64,000 bases of DNA from Streptomyces longwoodensis (GTDB lineage Bacteria > Actinomycetota > Actinomycetes > Streptomycetales > Streptomycetaceae): the NCBI RefSeq assembly GCF_001514125.1, contig NZ_KQ948549.1, forward strand, positions 1,024,193 through 1,088,192, read 5' to 3'. How positions within the stretch are numbered: the first letter of the stretch is position 1; every line of letters starts with the position of its first letter. This document shows positions 37,121-43,892 of this stretch, piece by piece. Under the pieces are notes generated by a model. That model was not told the origin of the DNA. It worked only from the letters and a program-made list of their open reading frames with translations, and made no database searches. The position numbers were made by a program, and so were the translations under genes.

Positions 37121-38842
37121 GTGGCAGGCTCCGGGGAGAAGGAGGCCCGCGTCCGGTTGCCGCAGCTCAAGCTGGACGAGCTGCTGGCCGAGTTGCAGGC
37201 CCGGCTGGACGCTGCCCGTGGCACCCGGGACCGGGTGCACAGCCTGCTGGAAGCGGTGCTCTCCGTAGGGCGGGAACTCGACCTGGAACAGGCACTGCGC
37301 AGCATCGTCCAGGCCGCCGCCGTACTGGTCGACGCCGAGTACGCCGCCCTCGGAGTGATCGGCACGGACGGCAGGCGGCTCTCCGCGTTCCACACCATCG
37401 GTGTCAGCGAGCAGCAGATCGCGCAGATCGGCCCCTACCCCGAGGGGCACGGGATCCTCGGCGAGTTGATCCGCCACCCGGAACCGCTCCGCCTGCCCAA
37501 GCTGTCCCAGCACCCCGCCTCCTACGGCTTTCCGCCCCACCACCCGCCCATGAACAGCTTCCTCGGGGTGCCGATCCGGGTCCGGGGGAAGGTGTTCGGC
37601 AATCTGTACCTCACCGAGAAGCGCGGCGGTGCGGAGTTCGACGAGGAGGACGAGTCGGTCCTGTCGACCCTCGCCGTCGCCGCCGGAGTCGCGATCGACA
37701 ACGCCCGCCTCTACGAGGAAGCCCGGCTGCGCGAACGCTGGCTGCGGGCGAATGCCGAGATCACGCACAGCCTGATGTCCGGCTGCGACCAGACCGCGGT
37801 CCTCCGGCTGATCGCGGAACGCGCCCGCGACATCGCCGGCGCGGCACTCGCGGTGGTCGCGATGCCGATGGAGGACACCGGATCGCTGACGGTCGAGCTG
37901 GCCATCGGCGCGGAGGCGGAGCGCCACCAGGGCTTGGTCCTGCCGGTCGACGGCAGCCTGATCGGTGAGGCGTTCTCCAGCGCGGCCCCGGTGACCAGCG
38001 GTGACGTCTCCCAGGACGACAGGGTCTCCGCCGGCCCCAGGCGCTTCGTCGGGCTCGGTCCGGCCGTGGCCGTACCGATCGGCACGGCCGAGGGCGTGCG
38101 GGGTGTCGTCCTCCTCGTACGGGAAGCCGGTCGGACGGCCTTCTCCAGCAAGGAGATCGAACCGCTGCAGGGGTTCGCGGCACAGGCGGCGGTGGCCATG
38201 GAGCTCGCCGAGCACCGCCGCGACGCCGAGGAGATCGCCGTCCTCAAGGACCGGGACCGCATCGCCCGCGACCTGCACGACCTGGCGATCCAGCGGCTCT
38301 TCGCGACCGGCATGACCCTGCAGAGCGCGGGCCGGTTCATCGAGCACCCGGAGGCGGCCGAGCGCGTCGTGCGGGCCGTGGACGACCTGGACGAGACGAT
38401 CAAGATCATCCGGTCCACGATCTTCGGTCTGCGCGCCCGGGAGGGCGACCGCGGATCCGGCCTGCGCACCCGTGCGGTGCGGACGGCCGGCGACGCGGTG
38501 CCGGCACTCGGCTTCGCCCCCAGCGTTCGCATGGAAGGCCTCCTGGACACGCACGTGCCCCGGGACGTCGCCGACCAGGTCGTCGCCGTCCTGTCCGAGG
38601 CGCTGACCAACATCGCACGGCACGCGCGGGCCGACCGGGCGGACGTGGTGCTGGAGTCCGACGGTCGGCAGGTGCGGCTGACCGTCACCGACAACGGGGT
38701 GGGCATCGCGGCCGGTGGCCGACGCAGCGGCCTGCGCAACATGGGCGAGCGGGCCGAGCAGCTGGGCGGGAGCCTGACGTGGCGGGCGGCCGAGAGCGGA
38801 GGCACCCACCTGGAGTGGAGGGTCCCGCTGCCGCAGGCATGA
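37121..38842 (+). CDS. osdK: DevS/DosT/OsdK-like double-GAF sensor histidine kinase
   Basis: This 573-residue soluble kinase has two GAF domains (about 45-200 and 215-365), a HisKA_3 domain with His386 in [15 protein letters not shown] and an HATPase domain (EALTNIARHARA; DNGVGIA; GLRNMGERAEQLGG). The first GAF contains HPASYGFPPHHPPMNSFLGV; aligned by eye to M. tuberculosis DevS, His141 falls on His149, the proximal heme ligand. This supports heme-based sensing of oxygen, NO or CO, or redox. GTG start at 37121. It lies 91 bp after the response regulator. Two transmembrane-free GAFs and the catalytic core match DevS in length. Confidence 0.9.
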   Translation: MAGSGEKEARVRLPQLKLDELLAELQARLDAARGTRDRVHSLLEAVLSVGRELDLEQALRSIVQAAAVLVDAEYAALGVIGTDGRRLSAFHTIGVSEQQIAQIGPYPEGHGILGELIRHPEPLRLPKLSQHPASYGFPPHHPPMNSFLGVPIRVRGKVFGNLYLTEKRGGAEFDEEDESVLSTLAVAAGVAIDNARLYEEARLRERWLRANAEITHSLMSGCDQTAVLRLIAERARDIAGAALAVVAMPMEDTGSLTVELAIGAEAERHQGLVLPVDGSLIGEAFSSAAPVTSGDVSQDDRVSAGPRRFVGLGPAVAVPIGTAEGVRGVVLLVREAGRTAFSSKEIEPLQGFAAQAAVAMELAEHRRDAEEIAVLKDRDRIARDLHDLAIQRLFATGMTLQSAGRFIEHPEAAERVVRAVDDLDETIKIIRSTIFGLRAREGDRGSGLRTRAVRTAGDAVPALGFAPSVRMEGLLDTHVPRDVADQVVAVLSEALTNIARHARADRADVVLESDGRQVRLTVTDNGVGIAAGGRRSGLRNMGERAEQLGGSLTWRAAESGGTHLEWRVPLPQA

Positions 38843-38888
38843 GCGCGTCAGCGCGCACGCCCGCGGCAGCACGGATCCGGGGCGACGG

Positions 38889-39677
38889 TCAGACCGGGCT
38901 CGGCCGCTCCTCCCGCACCGTCCGCGGCAACCGCGCCGACAGCCACTCGCGCGCCAGGTCGGCGACCGCGGCCAGCGCCGAAGGCCCGTCCAGCACGTGC
39001 GTGGCGCCCGGCACCAGCACGAACCGGTGCTCGCAGCGCATCCAGTCGACGGCGACCCGACTGCGGCCCAGCACCCGGGTGTCGAGCGACCCCACCACGA
39101 CCAGGGTGGGGACGCGGACGGCGGCGAGCGCGGCCGGGGAAGCGAGGTCGGGGCGGCCGCCGCGGGACACGATCGCGAACAGGCCCGGAGCCGCGGCCTC
39201 CACCGCGGCGGCGGCAGCGGTGTCGGCGGCGACGTAGGCGTACGGCAGGCCGGTCCGGCCGTGCAGCCAGGTGGCCGCACCCCGCAGACGGCCGGCCAGC
39301 AGCGGCACGTCGAACGCGTCGTGGGGGCAGCCCACCTCGTCCGCGGCCAGCAGGTCCGTCACCATGGTGCCGAAACCGGCCTGGTGCAGCACCCGGGCGA
39401 GATACCTGTCGGCCAGGGTGCTCCGCCCTCCCGAGGCCAGGACGGCCACGGCGCGGTCGCTGTCGGTCAGGCTGAGCCGGGCGGTCAGGCGGAAACGACC
39501 GGTGCGTACCTCGACAGCCGAGTCCTCACCGGCCGGCGGGATCCGGGCTCCCGCCTCCTCCGGCCTGGTGTCCTGGCATCGCGTGCGGTCCTGGAAGCGG
39601 ATCGGAGCACCTCCTCCCCGTGTGCGCAGCACCGCGGAGGGCGGCTTCGTCGCGCGTGCCCGCTGATGAGCGTTCAT
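38889..39677 (-). CDS. Alpha/beta-hydrolase (dienelactone-hydrolase-like) lacking the usual serine
   Basis: This 262-residue protein follows the fold of the hydrolase domain found in some DevR-regulon proteins: VRTGRFRLTARLSLTD, then LHQAGFGTMVTDLLAADE, and near the end PTLVVVGSLDTRVL (Asp) and LVPGATHVLDGP (His). The nucleophile elbow, normally GxSxG, reads AYVAADTAAA, so serine is replaced by aspartate. It may be inactive, use Asp or have a binding role. Start 39677 has GGAGG nearby and shares a 21-base start region with the gene at 41716. It is divergent from a universal stress protein gene. Confidence 0.72.
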   Translation of the reverse strand: MNAHQRARATKPPSAVLRTRGGGAPIRFQDRTRCQDTRPEEAGARIPPAGEDSAVEVRTGRFRLTARLSLTDSDRAVAVLASGGRSTLADRYLARVLHQAGFGTMVTDLLAADEVGCPHDAFDVPLLAGRLRGAATWLHGRTGLPYAYVAADTAAAAAVEAAAPGLFAIVSRGGRPDLASPAALAAVRVPTLVVVGSLDTRVLGRSRVAVDWMRCEHRFVLVPGATHVLDGPSALAAVADLAREWLSARLPRTVREERPSPV

Positions 39678-39796
39678 GGCGCGCCTCCGGGAGGCCGAGG
39701 GAACCGTCAACTCCAGGGTGGGCCGACGGCGTCGGCCCGGCCATGGGCCACCTGGCCCGTGGGCCGGGCCGTTCGGTGCCGGTGCCTGGACGGGTG

Positions 39797-39810
39797 GGGC
39801 CGGTCGGCCC
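39797..39810. promoter_or_regulatory. DevR/OsdR-box-like palindrome, hydrolase-USP divergent promoter, site 1
   Basis: GGGCCGGTCGGCCC, identical to the site at 43794-43807, lies 84 bp before the USP start. A further GGGCCA-CC-TGGCCC dyad is at 39745-39758. Confidence 0.5.
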
Positions 39811-39816
39811 GTGTCG

Positions 39817-39830
39817 GGGACCTATGGCCC
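39817..39830. promoter_or_regulatory. DevR/OsdR-box-like palindrome, hydrolase-USP divergent promoter, site 2
   Basis: GGGACCTATGGCCC fits GGGAC-N4-GGCCC and lies 20 bp (centre to centre) from site 1, about two helical turns, which would allow cooperative binding on one face of the DNA. Confidence 0.5.
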
Positions 39831-39893
39831 CTGGGGCAGCCGGCCGTGGGCGACCAGGCTCGAGAGGCGACGCCCCGATCGGGAGGCCCCATC

Positions 39894-40799
39894 ATGGTCC
39901 GCACCGTGCTCGCAGGACTGGACGGCTCGCACGAGAGCCGCGCGGCGGCCGAGTGGGCGGCGCGCGAGGCGACGCTGCGGGGCGTGCCGCTGAAGATCGT
40001 GCACGTGTGGGAGCCCATGCCGGAGTTCCTCGCGCAGGCCCACCTGCTGGGTACCGAGACGGAGGCCCACTGGCGGGAGCGCATTCCCCGGGAGGCGACC
40101 GACGACATCCGGCTTCGCCACCCCGGCCTCGCCGTCACCATGGAGTAGATCCCGGGCCGGGCCGAGGAGGTCCTGCCCGAGGCTGCCGAGGACGCCGACG
40201 TGCTGGTGCTCGGCTCACGCGCCCTGAGTGGCGTCGGCGGCTTCCTCGCCGGGTCCGTCGGGCACGCGGTGGTCGCGCACACGGAGGTCCCCGTCGTCCT
40301 CGTCCGCGCTGGTGAACAGGCCGACGACGAGCACGAACGGGATCCGTTCGGGCACCCCTCCGCTGCGACCCGCTTCCGGTCGGTCGTCGCCGGCATCGAC
40401 ATCACGAACTCGGCGGACGCCGTACTCGCCTTCGCCTTCGAGGAGGCGGACCGCCGGGCGACCGGCCTCGAGGTCGTCCACAGCTGGTCTCCACCGCCGT
40501 ACTCCGTGTACGCACTCGCCGCTGACCCGGAACGCCGCGACGGGATGGCGCGTCAGCAGGCCGCTCGCCTCACCGACGTCCTGAGCCCCTGGCGGCGGAA
40601 GTTCCCCGCCGTGGAGGCGATCGCACATTCCCGGGTGGGCAGTGCCGCCGACCACCTGGGCGCCGCCGCCCTGCGGGCCTCACTCGTCGTGGTGGGCCGC
40701 CGCGTCCGCCGCCACGCCCTCGACACTCACATCGGTCCGGTCACGCACGCCGTCCTGCACCACGCCCCCGTCCCCGTGGCCGTCGTCGCGCACGACTGA
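39894..40799 (+). pseudogene. Universal stress protein gene split by an in-frame TAG
   Basis: The frame from ATG 39894 to the TGA at 40797-40799 is 302 codons, exactly the length of the intact paralogue at 41926-42831, and both halves align with it. It starts MVRTVLAGLDGSHESRAAAE and ends HHAPVPVAVVAHD. One stop codon, TAG at 40146-40148, interrupts it after LAVTME. A single C to T change of CAG would explain it. GAGGA seven bases before GTG 40200 could allow translation to restart, giving an 84-residue piece and a 199-residue piece carrying the ATP-binding GSRALSGVGGFLAGS. A GGGAGG ribosome site and two DevR-like boxes precede it. Confidence 0.75.
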
Positions 40800-40818
40800 G
40801 CCACCACCCGACCTGGCG

Positions 40819-41218
40819 TCACCCGGCCCGTCCGCCCTCACCGGGGTCGATCGGCCCCGTCGGCGCCCTGGTCGGGTCCAGCTCGAACCGCACGTCGACC
40901 ACGCCCTCGACGGCGCGCACCAGCCGCGCGGCCACCGGTACCAGGGAGCGGTCCCGCATGCGGCCGCCGAGGTGGACGACGCCGTCGTGGACGTCGACCC
41001 GGATGTCGGAGGCCGGTCCGGGGAACAGGTAGGCGGTCACCTCGCGCCGCACCTGCTCGGCGATGTCCTCGTCGTCGCGCGGGAACACGCGCGGTGTCCG
41101 AGCCGGCCTTCGCGAGGTCGGCCAGCCGGCGCAGCTGGGTGCGGCGGTCGGGGTCGAGGTCGTGGAACTCCTCCTTGGGCAGCAGGTCCGCCTCGGACAC
41201 GACACCGACCACACGCGC
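40819..41218 (-). pseudogene. Remnant of a CBS/BON-domain protein
   Basis: Two frames together match the intact CBS-BON protein encoded at 47276-47896. In one frame VGVVSEADLLPKEEFHDLDP (from 41212) is the end of the first CBS repeat. After about 41095 the match moves to another frame, PRDDEDIAEQVRREVTAYLF followed by a BON domain (DIRVDVHDGVVHLGGRMRDR). The second CBS repeat and the N-terminus are missing, and a stop lies upstream in the first frame. I read this as a decayed gene with an internal deletion and frameshift. The BON part alone could still be translated but has no evident ribosome site. Confidence 0.7.
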
Positions 41219-41251
41219 GGGGGCCCCTCTCCTCCTCGGTCCAGGCTCCGG

Positions 41252-41716
41252 TCATCGCAGGCCTCCGCTGCCGTGGGGGCCGTACAGGTCCAGCAGCCGC
41301 GTGCGGGCGGCCTGCAGGCGCCGGGCGACGACCCCGCCCACCCACTGCGCGATGACCCTGCCGAACTCGGGGTCGGCCTCGCACAGCGCGCGCACCGCGG
41401 CGGCGTCGAACTCCCAGGCGCGGACCGGGGACGCCGCCTCCGCTCCCAGACGCCACCGGTGCGGGGCCAGCAGCCAGGACCAGCCGACGAGTTCGTTGTG
41501 ACCCAGGGTCTCGATGACGGCGGCCCTGCGGCCCGGCACCCTCATGTCGAGGTCGACCGTTCCGGTCCGGATGATCCAGAAGCGGTCGGCCTGACGCCCC
41601 TCCTCGAAGAGGCGGGTGCCGGTCGGGAAGGCCACCTCGCGGGCGAGCCCCATCAGTTGCTGCCGGTGCTCGGCGGGCAGGGCCCGCGGCGTGCTCGTCA
41701 GGACGGGAGCGTTCAT
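41252..41716 (-). CDS. Cyclic-nucleotide-binding (CRP-like) domain protein
   Basis: This 154-residue protein is a lone cNMP-binding domain: LMGLAREVAFPTGTRLFEEG, then FWIIRTGTVDLDMRVPGR, LGHNELVGWSWLLAPHRW and SPVRAWEFDAAAVRALCEAD. No helix-turn-helix follows. It resembles stand-alone CRP-like sensor domains in DevR-type islands. GGAGGCGCGCC precedes the ATG. The stop overlaps an ATGA that begins a non-conserved frame running into the CBS/BON remnant, so it was probably once co-transcribed with that gene. It is divergent from the USP at 41926. Ligand (cAMP or other) is not certain. Confidence 0.82.
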   Translation of the reverse strand: MNAPVLTSTPRALPAEHRQQLMGLAREVAFPTGTRLFEEGRQADRFWIIRTGTVDLDMRVPGRRAAVIETLGHNELVGWSWLLAPHRWRLGAEAASPVRAWEFDAAAVRALCEADPEFGRVIAQWVGGVVARRLQAARTRLLDLYGPHGSGGLR

Positions 41717-41828
41717 GGCGCGCCTCCAGGTCTGTGCGTCAGTCCCACTTCAGCGTCGACCCCGGTGGCGGCACGGGCCATGGGCCACATGGCCTCCTCC
41801 CGGGGTCCACCGGCGGCTGCGGCCCCTT

Positions 41829-41862
41829 GGGCCGGATGGTCCCGGCACGGGACGTGCGGCCC
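41829..41862. promoter_or_regulatory. Two DevR/OsdR-box-like motifs upstream of USP gene
   Basis: GGGCCGGATGGTCCC (41829-41843; other strand GGGACCATCCGGCCC) and GGGACGTGCGGCCC (41849-41862) lie 64-97 bp before the USP start at 41926, in the 209-bp divergent gap. The pairing mirrors the layout upstream of 39894. Confidence 0.45.
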
Positions 41863-41925
41863 CTGTGGGGGTGGCCGGTGCGCCGCGAGGCTGGAAGCAG
41901 GAACGGCCGAACAGGAGGCACCATC

Positions 41926-42831
41926 ATGGTCCGCACCGTTGTGGCAGGGCTCGACGGTTCCCGCGAGAGCAGGGCCGCGGCCGAATGGGCGGCACGCGAG
42001 GCGCACCTGCGTGGTCTGCCGCTGACCGTCGTGACGGTCCAGGAGCCCGTCCCGCACCCCTTGGCCCGGGCTCCGTTGCTGGGCGGGGAAACCCAGGCAC
42101 AGTGGTCCGCGCGCGTCCAGGCGGAGGCCGTGGAGGGCCTTCGGCTGCGTCATCCCGGAGTCGACGTCGGCCTGATGCGGTTGTCCGGCAGACCGGCTGA
42201 TCGCCTGGTCGGCGCGGCAGCGGCCGCTGAACTGCTCGTCGTCGGCTCCCGCGGCCTGAGCGGAGCCGGAGGCTTCCTGCTCGGGTCCGTGGGCCAGGCC
42301 GTCATCGCGCGCACCGACGTGCCCGTGGTGGTCGTACGGGCCGGGGAGCAGGCCGCCGACGAGCACGAGAGTGACCCCGCGGGCATCCCGTCCGCCGCCA
42401 CCGCCTACCGGCCCGTGGTCGTCGGAGTCGACACGGAGCAGCCCGCCGACGACGTGATCGCCTTCGCCTTCGAGGAGGCCGAGCGCCGCCGCACCGCCGT
42501 CCGGGCCGTCCACTCCTGGTACCTGCCGGCGTACTACCTCTACGGCCTCTCCTTCGACGCCTCCCTGCACAACGAGATCGTGCGGGAGAAGGCGGCGGAG
42601 CTGGCCGAGGTGCTGCGGCCGTGGCGCCAGAAGTACCCGTCCGTCCAGGTGAGCGAGGAGTCCCGGGCGGGCAGCGCCGCCGACCGGCTGGTCGGCGCCG
42701 CGTGCGACGCGTCGCTGGTCGTGGTCGGCCGTCGTGTCCGGCGCAGCCCCGTCGGCCTGCACATCGGCCCCGTCACCCACGCCGTCCTGCACCACGCCCC
42801 CGTCCCCGTGGCCGTCGTGGCGCACGAGTGA
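41926..42831 (+). CDS. Universal stress protein, two UspA domains
   Basis: The 301-residue cytoplasmic protein has two UspA domains. The first starts TVVAGLDGSRESRAAAEWAA and ends with the ATP-binding G-2x-G-9x-G(S/T) pattern in VVGSRGLSGAGGFLLGSVGQ. The second starts RPVVVGVDTEQPADDVIAFA and ends VVVGRRVRRSPVGLHIGPVT, a less canonical site. ACAGGAGG precedes ATG 41926. It is the intact sister of the interrupted gene at 39894. Such tandem USPs are induced by DevR/OsdR in hypoxia and bind ATP; the molecular role is unsettled. Confidence 0.92.
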   Translation: MVRTVVAGLDGSRESRAAAEWAAREAHLRGLPLTVVTVQEPVPHPLARAPLLGGETQAQWSARVQAEAVEGLRLRHPGVDVGLMRLSGRPADRLVGAAAAAELLVVGSRGLSGAGGFLLGSVGQAVIARTDVPVVVVRAGEQAADEHESDPAGIPSAATAYRPVVVGVDTEQPADDVIAFAFEEAERRRTAVRAVHSWYLPAYYLYGLSFDASLHNEIVREKAAELAEVLRPWRQKYPSVQVSEESRAGSAADRLVGAACDASLVVVGRRVRRSPVGLHIGPVTHAVLHHAPVPVAVVAHE

Positions 42832-42860
42832 CCCACGGTCCCACCGAACCCTTCTTGGGA

Positions 42861-42887
42861 GCTTGGAGAGCTTGGAGAGCCTGGAAA
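42861..42887 (+). repeat. Three tandem 9-bp repeats in the leader of a USP gene
   Basis: GCTTGGAGA, GCTTGGAGA and GCCTGGAAA occur in tandem, 14 bp before the ATG at 42901. Each unit contains a GGAG/GGAA ribosome-binding-like core, so the leader presents several weak Shine-Dalgarno copies before the real one (GAAGAGG). Confidence 0.6.
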
Positions 42888-42900
42888 GGGAGCGAAGAGG

Positions 42901-43770
42901 ATGGAACTCCCCGTCGTCGTCGGAGTGGACGGCTCCGAGCCGAGCCTGAGGGCCACCGACTGGGCGGCCGACGAAGCCGTCCTGAGGGGGCTGCCGCTGC
43001 GCGTGGTGTACGCCTCCCTGTGGGAGCGTTACGAAGGCCCCGCACTGGCCGGGGATCCGGGCAGGCCCGCCGAGGAACTACTGGCCGAGGACATCGTCGA
43101 CACGGCGGGCCGGCGGGTCCAGCGGCGGCAACCCGATCTGAAGGTGACCGCCGACCTGGTGCCGGAAGAGGCGGAGCACGCGCTGGTGCGCGAGAGCGCC
43201 GGCGCGACGCTCCTCGTCGTCGGCAGCCGAGGACGCAGCGGCATCGCCGAGACGCTGCTGGGCTCGGTGAGCATGGCAGTCGCCGCACGCGCCGACTGCC
43301 CGGTCGTCGTGCTGCGCGGCAGTCACGACAACCAGGCGGTCACGGCGGCCCGTGGCGGCGTCGTGGTGGGCGTCGGGGACGGCGCCGAGGTGAGGACCGT
43401 GCTCACCTTCGCCGCGGAGGAGGCCAGGCTGCGAGGTGTGCCCCTGCACGCCGTGCGGGCCTGGACCTGCCCGGCGCACGAAGCGGTGGATCACCCGCTC
43501 ATCGCCGGAGAACCCGCCCGGTCGTACGAGCAGAGCGCCGCCGACGAGCTGGAGGCCGCGCTCGCGGTCCTCGCGCCCGAACCGACGGTGCACCGGCACA
43601 CCGCCGAGGGACGCGCCCGCCGGGTGCTCGCCGGAGCTTCGCGCGAGGCCGACCTGCTGGTCGTCGGCGTGCGGCGCAGGTCCGACCACTACGTTCCGCG
43701 GCTGGGACGGACCGTCCACGCGCTGCTGCACCGGTGCGTCTGCCCCGTGGCGGTCGTGCCCCACCGCTGA
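42901..43770 (+). CDS. Universal stress protein, two UspA domains
   Basis: The 289-residue protein begins MELPVVVGVDGSEPSLRATD and its first domain ends with a full ATP motif, VVGSRGRSGIAETLLGSVSM. The second domain (VVVGVGDGAEVRTVLTFAAE) ends VVGVRRRSDHYVPRLGRTVH, without the standard glycines, so one ATP site per monomer is likely. It follows the previous USP by 69 bp on the same strand and may share its promoter. It is closer in sequence to the USP at 48077 (shared YASLWERYE segment) than to its neighbour. Confidence 0.92.
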   Translation: MELPVVVGVDGSEPSLRATDWAADEAVLRGLPLRVVYASLWERYEGPALAGDPGRPAEELLAEDIVDTAGRRVQRRQPDLKVTADLVPEEAEHALVRESAGATLLVVGSRGRSGIAETLLGSVSMAVAARADCPVVVLRGSHDNQAVTAARGGVVVGVGDGAEVRTVLTFAAEEARLRGVPLHAVRAWTCPAHEAVDHPLIAGEPARSYEQSAADELEAALAVLAPEPTVHRHTAEGRARRVLAGASREADLLVVGVRRRSDHYVPRLGRTVHALLHRCVCPVAVVPHR

Positions 43771-43793
43771 TGCGCAGAGGGCCCCGCCCGACG

Positions 43794-43807
43794 GGGCCGG
43801 TCGGCCC
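43794..43807. promoter_or_regulatory. DevR/OsdR-box-like palindrome upstream of acyl-CoA synthetase/acetyltransferase gene
   Basis: GGGCCGGTCGGCCC, the same 14-mer as at 39797-39810, lies 86 bp before ATG 43893. The spacing to the start codon is nearly the same at both places (84 and 86 bp). Confidence 0.55.
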
Positions 43808-43892
43808 TCATCCACCGCCGTGCGGCCCCTGGGCGGGTTCCTCGACGTGCGGAACGCTCGAAGCAGGGCGAAGGCCCACAAGGAGGCCCGCG

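Noticed and set aside
40844..40857. GGGTCGATCGGCCC, similar to the DevR-like palindromes
   Set aside because: It lies inside the 3' end of the CBS/BON remnant, not upstream of a gene, and coding of GPIDPGE explains the bases.
41037..41261. Short frame starting MTGAWTEEER directly after the CRP-like gene
   Set aside because: It becomes Arg/Pro-rich shadow sequence after about 12 codons; best seen as a fragment linked to the decayed CBS/BON gene.
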